Source of the DNA: Brevundimonas sp.
GTDB lineage: Bacteria; Pseudomonadota; Alphaproteobacteria; Caulobacterales; Caulobacteraceae
Direction of reading: 5' to 3'
Length of the DNA stretch: 64,000 nucleotides
Assembly: GCF_004210735.1 (NCBI RefSeq)
Contig: NZ_SDZL01000008.1
Coordinates: 1-64,000 of the forward strand
The position numbers and the translations under genes were made by a program. The notes beneath the pieces are model-generated. The model ran no database searches. It saw nothing but the letters and a program-made list of their open reading frames with translations, and had not been told where the DNA came from. Shown here piece by piece: positions 39,160 to 49,363 of the stretch. The stretch's first letter is position 1. Each line of letters opens with the position of its first letter.

Positions 39160-39183
39160 GCCGCAGGTCCGCCCGCGGCTTTT
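39160..39183 (+). terminator. Hairpin with T-run in rpmJ leader
   Basis: GCCGC-10 nt-GCGGC followed by TTTT. It lies just past the predicted P2 start and 47 nt before rpmJ. It could end the P1 transcript, attenuate rpmJ, or both. Confidence 0.5.
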
Positions 39184-39230
39184 CTGTTTCCGTTCGCCCG
39201 TCAGGGCCGCCGCATCTCAGGACGACGACC

Positions 39231-39356
39231 ATGAAGGTCCGCAGCTCGCTCAAGTCGCTCAAGACCCGCCACCGCGATTGCAAAGTCGTGCGCCGCAAGG
39301 GCGTGGTCTATGTCATCAACAAGACCGACCCGCGCTTCAAGGCCAAGCAGGGCTGA
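39231..39356 (+). CDS. rpmJ: 50S ribosomal protein L36
   Basis: A 41-residue basic protein, [20 protein letters not shown]... ending [11 protein letters not shown], matching the longer alphaproteobacterial L36 type. The zinc ligands of the shorter L36 form are reduced to a single Cys17, as in other 41-residue versions. It has a dedicated promoter and a strong terminator. Confidence 0.95.
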   Translation: MKVRSSLKSLKTRHRDCKVVRRKGVVYVINKTDPRFKAKQG

Positions 39357-39411
39357 TCGGCTGCGCGCCTGACCGGCGCGCGCCATCGATATCCTTGTGC
39401 GATATCCACAG

Positions 39412-39439
39412 GGCCGCGGACGTTGTCCGTGGCCTTTTT
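39412..39439 (+). terminator. Intrinsic terminator of rpmJ
   Basis: A 10-bp stem (GGCCGCGGAC/GTCCGTGGCC, 3-nt loop, one wobble) followed by TTTTT, 55 bp after the rpmJ stop. Confidence 0.92.
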
Positions 39440-39606
39440 CGCGTCCGCCGTTGAGCGCCCGCATCGGACATGGTTAGCAGCATCCTGAGTAGCCCTACCG
39501 GCCTTTGGCCTGCTTGAGGGCGTATCCCAAGTCGCCCCAAAGGCCGTTGCCTGGCTGAGGGCTTGTTTTTCGCCCCGCGTCAGCGGGGTCATCCGGAGTA
39601 TCCCCC

Positions 39607-39882
39607 GTGGCCGACGACGCCTCCTTCGACGCCAATCCCGACGTCCTGACCGCCTCGGCCCAGGGCCGTCTGCGCACCATCATCGAGCGCCTGGAGCGCC
39701 TCGAAGAGGACAAGCAGGCCGTCATGGTCGACATGAAGGAGGTCTTCGCCGAGGCCAAGGGCGAGGGCTATGACGTCAAGGTGCTGCGCAAGGTCATCCG
39801 CCTGCGCAAGCAGGACAAGGCCAAGCGCCAGGAAGAGGAAGCCATCCTGGACCTGTATCTGTCGGCCCTCGGCGAGATCTGA
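39607..39882 (+). CDS. gapR: DUF2312 nucleoid-associated protein GapR
   Basis: A 91-residue coiled-coil protein of the DUF2312 family (VLTASAQGRLRTIIERLERLEEDKQAVMVDMKEVFAEAKGEGYD). Caulobacter GapR forms a tetramer that clamps overtwisted DNA ahead of replication and transcription and assists topoisomerases. The start is GTG with a GGAG ribosome binding site. The rpmJ-gapR-...-tacA order supports the assignment. Confidence 0.93.
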   Translation: MADDASFDANPDVLTASAQGRLRTIIERLERLEEDKQAVMVDMKEVFAEAKGEGYDVKVLRKVIRLRKQDKAKRQEEEAILDLYLSALGEI

Positions 39883-39893
39883 GGCCTGCGGGC

Positions 39894-40316
39894 TTGAAGC
39901 GCACGCCCTTCACGTCTTCGGGCAAGGGCCTGCGCTCAGGCAGCCCGAAGGGCGGCAGCGCACCCAAGAGTCGCTCAGGCGGTGCGACGGGCGGCGGCGT
40001 CTCCAAGAAACCCACACCAAGCCCGTGGGAACAGCAACGCGAGGCGGCGAAGCGCGCCGCGCTGAACGCCCTGAAACGCGCCCGCCGCTCGGCAGAGAAG
40101 GCGGGCGTTTCGCTGTCCGAATGGGAGGGCGAGTTTCTGGAGTCGGTGTCCGACCGGGTGAAAACCCACGGCCGCGCCTTCGCCGACCCCGAAAAGGGCG
40201 CCCCGGGACAAGCCCTGTCCGCCATGCAGGGCCGCAAGCTGAAAGAAATCACCGCCAAGGCCAAGGGCGAAGAGCCAAAGCGGCGCTGGGGGCGTAAGGC
40301 GAAGCCGGAGGAGTAG
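39894..40316 (+). CDS. Basic hypothetical protein downstream of gapR
   Basis: A 140-residue Lys/Arg-rich protein with a low-complexity Ser/Gly-rich N-terminus (residues 1-45) and a helical basic remainder (EAAKRAALNALKRARRSAEKAG). It could bind nucleic acid, but no domain is recognised. The start is TTG, 11 bp after the gapR stop, so coupling to gapR is likely. Confidence 0.7.
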   Translation: MKRTPFTSSGKGLRSGSPKGGSAPKSRSGGATGGGVSKKPTPSPWEQQREAAKRAALNALKRARRSAEKAGVSLSEWEGEFLESVSDRVKTHGRAFADPEKGAPGQALSAMQGRKLKEITAKAKGEEPKRRWGRKAKPEE

Positions 40317-40356
40317 GCGTTGACAGTTTCGCGCGGAGACCGAGAAATCTCAGGCC

Positions 40357-40821
40357 ATGAAATACCTCGTCATCGCGATCGTCGTAATGCTGTCAGGTTG
40401 TTCGTCGCAGCAGCACCGCTACGTCGTAGAGACCCGGGGCGCCGCAAGTCCCGTCGTGTCAGCCGAAGTCTTGGTTTGCCGTCAGCCGACATGGGCGCTG
40501 AAGCATTCAGGAACCCGCTTCACCGGGGCGAAGAGCGCCAACTGCGAAGGATCCGGCTACATTCGTCTGCACCATCAGGATGGAACGACGACCGACTGCC
40601 AGGTCGGGTATGTCACGTTAGTCGATCAAACGCTCGCCTTCGATCTGGCTGGTCGATCTTGCGAGGCTGAGGCCCAAACTCTTTCGCGCGAAGATGGACG
40701 AGCAGCACGACGACGTTCGATCCGACCTTGCGCCTCTCAGCCCAACGCGCCCTACTGGGAGCCATCAGCACAGATGTTCGCCAGATCAGCATCCGGCGCG
40801 ACGGCGCGACGATCACGATGA
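40357..40821 (+). CDS. Small lipoprotein, possibly frameshifted near its 3' end
   Basis: The start is a lipoprotein signal (MKYLVIAIVVMLSGCSS, Cys15) followed by about 95 residues that look genuine (SGYIRLHHQDGTTTDCQVGYVTLVDQTLAFDLAGRSCEA). The last roughly 45 residues turn Arg/Ser-rich and overlap the next gene by 94 bp in another frame, so the natural end is probably near 40680 and a small indel has extended the ORF. Base composition is lower in GC than around it. No function known. Confidence 0.6.
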   Translation: MKYLVIAIVVMLSGCSSQQHRYVVETRGAASPVVSAEVLVCRQPTWALKHSGTRFTGAKSANCEGSGYIRLHHQDGTTTDCQVGYVTLVDQTLAFDLAGRSCEAEAQTLSREDGRAARRRSIRPCASQPNAPYWEPSAQMFARSASGATARRSR

Positions 40822-41060
40822 CGGCGGTGTCCGCAAATCCACTCGGCGTGGATGCGACGGAGGCGCTGTCGGTCGCCTGCGCAGAGATCAACGCCGACTT
40901 TCCTGACTGCGTGGTTGAGGAGAAATTCGTCGTCGTCAGCGACGCGATACCGTTCCGGTCGCATCATTCCGCAGAGTGTCTGGTCTTTCGGCGACTGGAC
41001 GATTGCGCAGATGGGCCTGCGCCTACCGACTCATCCACGGCTTCGACTGACCCGACTTGA
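40728..41060 (+). CDS. Hypothetical protein (SAQRALLG family-like)
   Basis: About 110 residues from a TTG. The pattern RLSAQRALLGAISTDVRQISI...ALSVACAEINADFPDCVVEEKFV resembles small conserved proteins widely found in proteobacteria with no known role. The start is uncertain; it overlaps the end of the lipoprotein ORF and, convergently, the 66-residue gene by 38 bp. Confidence 0.5.
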   Translation: MRLSAQRALLGAISTDVRQISIRRDGATITMTAVSANPLGVDATEALSVACAEINADFPDCVVEEKFVVVSDAIPFRSHHSAECLVFRRLDDCADGPAPTDSSTASTDPT

Positions 41061-41223
41061 TGCGCGCGGCCTGTTCGCGTTGGAAGCGGCCGCCGCGCGG
41101 GGGTTTGGGGCGGGCGTCGATGGCGGCCTGTTTCAGGCGCAGGGCGCGTTGGACGGGCGTCTCGTCCTGGGGGGCGGGCGAGGCGGCGCCGAGGGGCGGC
41201 TGGTCGTCGTCAGGCGTGGTCAT
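41023..41223 (-). CDS. Small conserved hypothetical protein
   Basis: A 66-residue hydrophilic protein with the conserved stretch RALRLKQAAIDARPKPPRGGRFQREQAARI and ending KPWMSR, a pattern common to short alphaproteobacterial proteins. No known function. It lies 50 bp upstream of the tacA stop on the same strand side of the region. Confidence 0.72.
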   Translation of the reverse strand: MTTPDDDQPPLGAASPAPQDETPVQRALRLKQAAIDARPKPPRGGRFQREQAARIKSGQSKPWMSR

Positions 41224-41273
41224 GGCCGCACCCTAGCACGTCGGCGCCGGGCACGGGTCGTTATCGGCGGGGG

Positions 41274-42743
<1,470 letters not shown>

Positions 42744-42785
42744 GAAGCCACCCTTCATCATCACCGTGTCCGGCCGTCCTCGTTT

Positions 42786-42827
42786 CAACCGGGACTGGCT
42801 CGTTTCGGGACGGTTTAGCCCCGGTTG
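42786..42827. repeat. Inverted repeat upstream of tacA
   Basis: CAACCGGG and CCCGGTTG, perfect 8-bp arms with a 26-nt loop, 43 bp before the tacA start. Could be an operator or leader hairpin. Confidence 0.45.
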
Positions 42828-42887
42828 GGTGAAGATCGGGTTGTCCGTCAGGGTGAGCGTGGGGTTAACGGGGGCGATCCGGCGACG

Positions 42888-44678
42888 TCAGGGAACCGCG
42901 CATCCTTCGGGCTGGAACCGTGCCACGCCGCGCTCGCCCAGGCTGATCGAGGGCCAGGTCGGCACGACGGCTTTTATCTGACCGGTGCGCATCATTTCGC
43001 GGGGGTCGGTGCGGCCGTGGCCAGGGCACAGGTCGTTGGTGAAGGCGCCGACCTGTTTCCAGATGCCGTCGGTTTCCGCGAACAGGGTGAAGCGCCAGTT
43101 GTCGGCCAGCAGGATTTCGTTGCGGCCGTCGTTGTTCAGGTCGATCAGCGTCGCCAGGCAGGCTTCCTGAGTGTTGCAGCCATAGCGGGGATCGCCGCCG
43201 GGTACGGGCTTCAGGAAATCGGCGGGCAAACTGGTGTTCGCGGGCCAGGTCGCAATGATGGTTACGCGCGGGGGGATGCGCGGGTCGGTGTCCCGGCGCA
43301 GATCATAGCTGTTCTCGGCCTTCTGCGCCTCCTTGGCCCGGCGGGCGATCTCGGGGTTGGAGGACGCTGCGAGGCGGGCCAGGGCGGCCTGACCGGCGCG
43401 ACCGCTTTCAAACTGCAAGAAGGCGTAGTCGAACAGCGCCGGCTTGACAGCGCCGCGTTGCAGGCGGGCGGTCTGATCCGCCACCGAGAGCCGGGCCGGG
43501 TCCAGCAGCGGGCTGAACAGGGCCACGATCAGCGTGACTGACAGGACGGCGGCGACCACATTGGTCCGCTCCAGCGGCTGCATCCAGGGCTGGCGGCGCC
43601 AGAAGGGGGCCAGGGCAGCAAAGGCGTAGCCGCCGGCATAGATCACACCCACGACGGCGCAGGCGGCGGCGACGATGCGGTCCGGCGTCAGGCCGTGCTG
43701 GCCGATCCGTAGGGACAGACCCCAGAAGGCGATGCCGACCAGCGGGACCAGCAGGACAGCGGCGATCCGCGCCGCGATCCGCAACGCCAGCGGCGGCAGG
43801 TTGTCGGGGCGTCCGTCCTGATAGGCGGTGTTGATCAGGATGATCAGGGCGGCGGCGGCGGCCAGCACCAGCGCCGTCGCGCTGCCCGTCTCCCACAGGC
43901 CGGTCAGGCCGGTGAAGGGCAGGGCGGCCAGGAACCCCGCGACCAGAACGGTGATGACCAGCAGCAGCCACGACAGCAGCACCAGCGCCACCGTCCGCAC
44001 GCCCCGGATCAGGCCGTCACGCACGTCGGTCAACTGCACCGCCAAGGCGAAGGCCAGGGTGGTCACGGGGATTGAGAACCACGCCTCGCCGATCAGATCC
44101 GACAGGAATTCAAGGCCGATCACCTGGAACAGGGCCGAACCCAGGAACAGCAAGATCCAGAAGGCGCCGGTGAAGCCGATGGACAGGGCCAGTTGCACCC
44201 CGGCTTTCCATGCGGTGTCGAAATAGTCGGCGAAGTCGGCGATCCAGCGCCGCGCGCGATCCGCCGGGACGATCAGGTGATGCGCGATGAACAGGGCCGC
44301 CGCCGCGAAGGGGAAGACCACCGGCCGGATGAAGGGCATGCCCTCGTGCGGCAGCAGATGCCGCGAGGCCACGTCGTGCCAGGCCAGCAGCGCCAGCCCG
44401 ACCGCGGCGCCCAGCGTCCAGATCGCCAGCGTCCGCAGCCGAAGCCGCCCGACCGCCGCCAGCAGCATCACCGGCAGGAACAGTGCGACCAGCAGCAACG
44501 GGGCGAACAGCGCCGGCTGGGTCGCGGGCCAGACCGCCTGGGCCGCTCCGGCCGGATCGGCCGCGCGATAAAGACAATAGAGCGCCACACCCTGCGCCAG
44601 GCCTATGGCCAGCCGCGCGGCGGCCAGCCCTTTACGGCTGTCCAGATGGGCGCGTCCGGTCTGGTCTGCGTCGGTCAT
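42888..44678 (-). CDS. DUF4153 membrane protein
   Basis: About 596 residues from MTDADQTGRAHLDS, chosen for its AAGGAG ribosome binding site. Eleven or twelve membrane segments occupy residues 20-400, and a soluble C-terminal domain with an NDGRNEILLADNWRF calcium-type repeat follows. The DUF4153 family is of unknown function. It is divergent from the M3 peptidase gene. Confidence 0.82.
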   Translation of the reverse strand: MTDADQTGRAHLDSRKGLAAARLAIGLAQGVALYCLYRAADPAGAAQAVWPATQPALFAPLLLVALFLPVMLLAAVGRLRLRTLAIWTLGAAVGLALLAWHDVASRHLLPHEGMPFIRPVVFPFAAAALFIAHHLIVPADRARRWIADFADYFDTAWKAGVQLALSIGFTGAFWILLFLGSALFQVIGLEFLSDLIGEAWFSIPVTTLAFALAVQLTDVRDGLIRGVRTVALVLLSWLLLVITVLVAGFLAALPFTGLTGLWETGSATALVLAAAAALIILINTAYQDGRPDNLPPLALRIAARIAAVLLVPLVGIAFWGLSLRIGQHGLTPDRIVAAACAVVGVIYAGGYAFAALAPFWRRQPWMQPLERTNVVAAVLSVTLIVALFSPLLDPARLSVADQTARLQRGAVKPALFDYAFLQFESGRAGQAALARLAASSNPEIARRAKEAQKAENSYDLRRDTDPRIPPRVTIIATWPANTSLPADFLKPVPGGDPRYGCNTQEACLATLIDLNNDGRNEILLADNWRFTLFAETDGIWKQVGAFTNDLCPGHGRTDPREMMRTGQIKAVVPTWPSISLGERGVARFQPEGCAVP

Positions 44679-44775
44679 GCGGTTCTCCTTGCGGTGGAGG
44701 TTGGGGCTACTTTCCTCCTCATGCAATGGGGAGGAAAGATTGCGTCGCGCCGTCAGCGCCACCACTGTGAAAGGC

Positions 44776-46569
44776 ATGAACGCGCCCTTCACGCCCCCGC
44801 ACTCCGACGCCCCTCTGTGGGATCTGACCGACCTCTACGCCGCGCCCAGTGATCCGAAGATTGCGGCCGATCTGGAAAAAGGACGGGCGCTGGTGGGCGA
44901 GTTGCAGGCCCTGCAAGGCAAGCTGGTCGGTCAGCGTGGCGATGCGGCGGCGCTGGGCCGGACGCTGGACCGGGCGATCACCCTGTACGAACACGCGTCG
45001 GACGTGATGGGGGCGCTGGGCGCCTATGCCTTCCTGGCCGCCTCGACCGCGCGCGACGATGCGGCGGCGCAGGGGTTCGAGGCCGATGTGCGCGAGAAGA
45101 TGACGGCCATCGTCACCCCGACCGTCTGGCTGGCGCTGGAGATCAATCAGCTGGAGGAGGCCGAGATCGCGGCCGCCCTGACGGCGCATCCGGCCGCCGC
45201 ACGCTGGTCGCCGTGGCTGCGCCGGGTGCGGGCCAGCAAGCCGCACGAGCTGTCGGCCGAGTTGGAGACCTTCATCGCCGAGCGCATGCCGATCGCCGCC
45301 CAATGGCCGCGCCTGTTCGACGAGACGCTGGCCGCGCTGAGGGTCGATCTGGACAAGGAGAGCCTGACCCTGGCCGAGGCGCTGAACCGCCTGTCCGATC
45401 CCAAGGGCGCGCGGCGCAAGGCGGCGGGTGAGGGCCTGTCGACCGCGCTGGGCGAGCGGGCGCGGACCATGGCGCTGGTGCTGAACACCGTCGCCGCCGA
45501 CAAGGCGATGGAGGACCGCTGGCGGGGCTTCAAACGGCCCGCCGACAGCCGGCACCTGGCCAACGAGGTCGACGGCGACAGCGTGGACGCGATGGCGCAG
45601 GCGGTGGCCGGGGCCTATCCGCGCCTGTCGCACCGCTATTATGCGCTGAAGGCCAGGGCGATCGGCCAGGCGACGCTGAACCACTGGGACCGCAACGCCC
45701 CCATCGAGACGACCGCCCCGCGCGCCTTCGACTGGACCGCCGGGCGCGCGACGGTGCTGGACAGTTTCGCCGACCTGGGCGGCGATTTCGCGGAACGGGC
45801 GCAGTGGTTCTTTGACCGGCCATGGATCGACGGGCGGGCGCGGGCGGGGAAACAGTCCGGCGCCTATGCGCACCCGGTGACGGCGGATCGCCACCCCTAT
45901 GTCTTCATGAACTGGATGGGCGAGCGACGCGACGTGCTGACCCTGGCGCATGAACTGGGCCACGGCGTGCACCAGACGCTGGCGGCGGGGCAGGGCAGCC
46001 TGCTGGCCGATACGCCGCTGACCTTGGCCGAGACGGCCTCGATCTTCGCCGAAGGGTTGACGTTCGACCGGCTGCTGGCGACTGCGCCTAAGTCGGAGCA
46101 GCGCGGCCTGCTGGCCGGGCGGATCGAGGACGGGCTGAACACGGTGGTGCGCCAGATCGCCTTCCACCGCTTCGAGACCCGTTTCCACGACGAGCGCGCG
46201 TCGGGCGAGGTGTCGGCCGAGCGCATCGGCCAGATCTGGATGGAGGAGATGGCGGCCAGCCTGGGGCCGGCGGTGACGCTGAACCCCGGCTATGAGCATT
46301 GGTGGGCCTATGTCAGCCACTTCGTCCACTCGCCCTTCTATGTCTACGCCTATGCGTTCGGCGATCTGCTGGTGGCGGCGTTGATGGAGACGCGGGCGCG
46401 CGATCCGCAGGGGTTCACGCCGCTGTATCGCGAGCTGTTGGCCGGGGGCGGGGCGCGGACCTATGTCGAGGCGTTGAAGCCGTTCGGCCTGGACCCGCGC
46501 GATCCGGCCTTCTGGACCATCGGCACGAAGCGGCTGGAGCGGCTGATCGACCAGTTCGAAGCGCTGTGA
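44776..46569 (+). CDS. M3-family oligoendopeptidase (PepF-like)
   Basis: About 597 residues from MNAPFTPPHSDAPLWDLTDLY, a typical PepF start. The zinc site HELGH is at 392-396 with a downstream ETASIFAE supplying the third ligand. Cleaves short peptides in the cytoplasm. The N-terminal extension available in frame is rejected as it lies in the divergent promoter region. Confidence 0.94.
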   Translation: MNAPFTPPHSDAPLWDLTDLYAAPSDPKIAADLEKGRALVGELQALQGKLVGQRGDAAALGRTLDRAITLYEHASDVMGALGAYAFLAASTARDDAAAQGFEADVREKMTAIVTPTVWLALEINQLEEAEIAAALTAHPAAARWSPWLRRVRASKPHELSAELETFIAERMPIAAQWPRLFDETLAALRVDLDKESLTLAEALNRLSDPKGARRKAAGEGLSTALGERARTMALVLNTVAADKAMEDRWRGFKRPADSRHLANEVDGDSVDAMAQAVAGAYPRLSHRYYALKARAIGQATLNHWDRNAPIETTAPRAFDWTAGRATVLDSFADLGGDFAERAQWFFDRPWIDGRARAGKQSGAYAHPVTADRHPYVFMNWMGERRDVLTLAHELGHGVHQTLAAGQGSLLADTPLTLAETASIFAEGLTFDRLLATAPKSEQRGLLAGRIEDGLNTVVRQIAFHRFETRFHDERASGEVSAERIGQIWMEEMAASLGPAVTLNPGYEHWWAYVSHFVHSPFYVYAYAFGDLLVAALMETRARDPQGFTPLYRELLAGGGARTYVEALKPFGLDPRDPAFWTIGTKRLERLIDQFEAL

Positions 46570-46656
46570 CGCCGCAGCGGGCGCGCCGAGACTTGAGCCC
46601 GCCGCGCCGCCCGCTATAAGGACCGCAAATCCGCGACTCTCTTTTCGGAAGAAGCC

Positions 46657-46896
46657 ATGGCCGCCGACGACCACCACTCCGACTATCAGCACGGCTCGAT
46701 GGAAATCCGCGAGCAGGCCGAGACCTATGTCCTGTTCATGGCGCTGGCCAAGTGGGGTTCGCTGGCGACGGCGGTGATCCTGCTGTTCCTGACGCTGTGG
46801 TTTGCGGCGGGCGCCGGTTTCCTGGGCGCCTTCATTGCGTCCGCGGTGCTGGCCGTGGCGGGCGTCTTCTTCCTGCGCTCCAAGCCGGCGCACTGA
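46657..46896 (+). CDS. aa3-type cytochrome c oxidase subunit IV
   Basis: A 79-residue protein with a polar His/Asp-rich N-terminus, the conserved GSMEIREQAETYVLFM block and two membrane helices. This is the small bacterial subunit IV of aa3 oxidases, not essential for catalysis. It is followed by a clear terminator. Confidence 0.92.
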   Translation: MAADDHHSDYQHGSMEIREQAETYVLFMALAKWGSLATAVILLFLTLWFAAGAGFLGAFIASAVLAVAGVFFLRSKPAH

Positions 46897-46931
46897 TCTT
46901 TCGACCGCCGCCGGGCGGTTCGTCGTTTCGC

Positions 46932-46964
46932 AAAGCCCGTCGGACGCCCGTCCGGCGGGCTTTT
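46932..46964 (+). terminator. Intrinsic terminator after cox subunit IV
   Basis: A bipartite stem (GCCCG/CGGGC and CGGAC/GTCCG) followed by TTTT. Confidence 0.88.
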
Positions 46965-47044
46965 GCATTTGAGGTTGAGGCTTTGACGCCCGCTTCCGCT
47001 TCGGCCTAACGTCCCTTGGACATCGACTGAGGGGAGGGATTCGT

Positions 47045-48178
47045 TTGGCCGTCACCATCGCCGTGACCCGCGAGCGCCGTGAAGGCGAAACGCGCTGCGC
47101 CGTCACCCCGGAAACGGTGAAGAAGCTGATCGCCCTGGGCGCGACCGTGACGGTCGAGGCCGGGACGGGACTGGGCTCGTCTATCCCCGACGCCGACTAC
47201 GCCGCCGCCGGCGCGACGGTGAAACCGGACACCCGCGCGGTGCTGGACGGCGCCGACGTGGTGCTGAAGGTGCGGGGGCCGACGGCGCAGGAGACCAGCG
47301 CCCTGAAACCCGGCGCCGTGGTGATCGCCATGCTGGACGCGTATCGCGACAAGGCGACGATCGAGGCGCTGAAGGGCGCGGGCATCACCGCCTTCGCCAT
47401 GGAGTTCGTGCCCCGCATCACCCGCGCCCAGGTCATGGACGTGCTGTCGTCCCAGGCCAATCTGGCCGGATACCGCGCGGTGATCGAGGCGGCCCACGCC
47501 TTTGGCAGGGGCTTCCCCATGATGATGACGGCGGCGGGCACGGTCGCCCCGGCCAAGGTCTTCGTCATGGGCGTGGGCGTGGCGGGCCTGCAGGCCATCG
47601 CCACGGCACGGCGGCTGGGCGCGGTGGTCACCGCCACCGACGTGCGCCCCGCGACCAAGGAACAGGTCGAAAGCCTGGGCGCCAAATTCCTGGCCGTCGA
47701 GGACGAGGAATTCAGGAACGCCCAGACGGCCGGCGGCTACGCCAAGCCGATGTCGGCGGAATATCAGGCCAAACAGGCCGCCCTGACCGGGGAACACATC
47801 AAGAAGCAGGACATCGTCATCACCACCGCCTTGATCCCCGGCCGCGCGGCGCCGGTGCTGGTCAGCGCCGAACAGGTGACGTCGATGAAGCCGGGTTCAG
47901 TCCTGATCGACCTGGCCGTCGAGGCGGGCGGCAACGTCGAGGGCGCCAGGGCGAACGAGGTCGTCGCCACGGCGAACGGCGCCCAGATCGTCGGCTGGAC
48001 CAACGTGCCCGGCCGCATCGCGGCGGACGCCAGCGCCCTGTACGCCCGCAACCTGACGGCCTTCCTGGGGTTGATGATCAAGGACGGCGCTCTGGCCGTT
48101 GATCTGGAAGACGAAATCCTCAAGGCGTCAGTCGTCACCCATGGCGGGGCGGTGGTGCATGAGGGGGTGAAGGGATGA
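47045..48178 (+). CDS. pntAA: NAD(P) transhydrogenase subunit alpha part 1
   Basis: A 377-residue NAD(H)-binding domain I component. TRERREGETRCAVTPETVKKL at the N-terminus, MGVGVAGLQAIATARRLGAVVTATDVRP as the dinucleotide fold, and the RQDQ-loop-like region are present. TTG start at 47045 behind a GAGGGGAGGG ribosome binding site. Transfers hydride from NADH to NADP with proton import, with PntAB and PntB. Overlaps the next ORF by 4 bp. Confidence 0.93.
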   Translation: MAVTIAVTRERREGETRCAVTPETVKKLIALGATVTVEAGTGLGSSIPDADYAAAGATVKPDTRAVLDGADVVLKVRGPTAQETSALKPGAVVIAMLDAYRDKATIEALKGAGITAFAMEFVPRITRAQVMDVLSSQANLAGYRAVIEAAHAFGRGFPMMMTAAGTVAPAKVFVMGVGVAGLQAIATARRLGAVVTATDVRPATKEQVESLGAKFLAVEDEEFRNAQTAGGYAKPMSAEYQAKQAALTGEHIKKQDIVITTALIPGRAAPVLVSAEQVTSMKPGSVLIDLAVEAGGNVEGARANEVVATANGAQIVGWTNVPGRIAADASALYARNLTAFLGLMIKDGALAVDLEDEILKASVVTHGGAVVHEGVKG

Positions 48179-48453
48179 TCGCTCTCCTCGTTATCGGCGC
48201 TGCGTTTGGCTCATTCATGCTTAGCCGCACGCTCTTTTGGCTGACCAAGAGTTGGCATGGCGGCTACGTCCGTATCTTTGCCGTTCATATGTCCCTGGCC
48301 GTAGCGTGTCTGGCGACGCTTCTTGCTGAGCTTGAGTTGGATTGGGCCACAACCCAGCACGCGCTCCTGTACGTCTCGGCACAGCTGCTCTGGCTGACCA
48401 TTGATCTCTTTGCCCATCGTGGTCGTCTGGAAACCCAACGCGGAGCCACCTGA
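48175..48453 (+). CDS. Small membrane protein inside pnt operon (1)
   Basis: A 92-residue protein with three membrane segments. Its ATG overlaps the pntAA stop (ATGA) and its stop overlaps the pntAB ATG (TGATG). About 57% GC in the lines counted, lower than pntAA. No family recognised; an accessory role in transhydrogenase assembly is speculation. Confidence 0.6.
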   Translation: MIALLVIGAAFGSFMLSRTLFWLTKSWHGGYVRIFAVHMSLAVACLATLLAELELDWATTQHALLYVSAQLLWLTIDLFAHRGRLETQRGAT

Positions 48454-48779
48454 TGGAACACGTCGATCCCACCGTCTTCCGGCTGGCCATCTTCGTGCTG
48501 GCGATCTTCGTCGGCTACTATGTGGTGTGGAGCGTGACGCCGGCGTTGCACACGCCGCTGATGGCCGTCACCAACGCCATTTCCAGCGTCATCATCGTGG
48601 GCGGCCTGATCGCCGCGGCGGCGATGAGCGCGGACGTCACGGGGCCGAACGCCTGGATCGCCAAGGGCGCGGGCGTGGCGGCGGTGACCCTGGCCAGCGT
48701 CAACATCTTCGGCGGTTTCATGGTCACGCGGCGCATGCTGGCCATGTACCGAAAGAAGGAAAGGCCCAAGGAATCGTGA
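48453..48779 (+). CDS. pntAB: NAD(P) transhydrogenase subunit alpha part 2
   Basis: A 108-residue membrane component with three or four helices and the typical YYVVWSVTPALHTPLMAVTNAIS signature. Contributes part of the proton channel. Coupled on both sides by overlapping start/stop codons. Confidence 0.93.
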   Translation: MEHVDPTVFRLAIFVLAIFVGYYVVWSVTPALHTPLMAVTNAISSVIIVGGLIAAAAMSADVTGPNAWIAKGAGVAAVTLASVNIFGGFMVTRRMLAMYRKKERPKES

Positions 48780-49081
48780 GGCTGGAGGATCACATCTTCA
48801 CGACGACGATTCTGGTCGTTCTGGCGGTCATGTTCGGGCTGGTGCTGGTCAGCGGCAAGCTGAGCCCGACAGCACGCGGCCGGATCGAAGTCGTCTTAGC
48901 CGTCGGCGTTCTAGTGGCAATGACCGTCTTTTGGGGCGGTCAGATCACCTCGAAATGGCTTGGCGGTATCAATATGAGTGTCGCTGGCGAGTCGCTGTGG
49001 TTTTGCCTCTGCGTTGCCGGGATAGGAAGCTTTGCATTTCGCGGTTTGGGTAGCCTGCGCACCTTAAGGGCCAGCAAATGA
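48776..49081 (+). CDS. Small membrane protein inside pnt operon (2)
   Basis: About 101 residues from a GTG overlapping the pntAB stop (GTGA). Three hydrophobic segments. Lower GC than pntAB and pntB. No family recognised. Confidence 0.55.
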   Translation: MRLEDHIFTTTILVVLAVMFGLVLVSGKLSPTARGRIEVVLAVGVLVAMTVFWGGQITSKWLGGINMSVAGESLWFCLCVAGIGSFAFRGLGSLRTLRASK

Positions 49082-49362
49082 CCGCCGATCCCGTCCAGAT
49101 GGCCAATGTCGCTTCGTGGGTCGCGACGATCGTCGGCCTGCTGATGGTGGTGTGGGGCTGGCTGCGCGAGCAGGACGCCATCCGGCGTCTGCGGCTGCAG
49201 GATTGCGGCCTGGTGCTGGTGTTCGCGGCGGTCCTGACCCGGATCGTGGTGCAGGAGCGGCCGATGGGCGTGTTCGACTGGGTTCTGGTTTTTCTGGGGC
49301 CGTTGTTCATCGGCGCGGCCCTGTGGCGACTGGCGCGCACGGGCGCCCTTCCCAAGCGTTAG
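49078..49362 (+). CDS. Small membrane protein inside pnt operon (3)
   Basis: A 94-residue protein with three hydrophobic segments; ATGA overlap with the preceding ORF. Its composition is like the core genome. Function unknown. Confidence 0.62.
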   Translation: MTADPVQMANVASWVATIVGLLMVVWGWLREQDAIRRLRLQDCGLVLVFAAVLTRIVVQERPMGVFDWVLVFLGPLFIGAALWRLARTGALPKR

Positions 49363-49363
49363 A

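Noticed and set aside
39024..39183. Reading the region before rpmJ as 6S RNA or an SRP RNA
   Set aside because: It lacks the SRP GGAAG/tetraloop signature and the long 6S rod with central bubble; the tRNA-like arms explain more of the sequence.
40694..40906. A 70-residue ORF overlapping the lipoprotein and SAQRALLG-like genes
   Set aside because: Composition is low-complexity His/Asp/Arg and the other two frames have more protein-like sequence.
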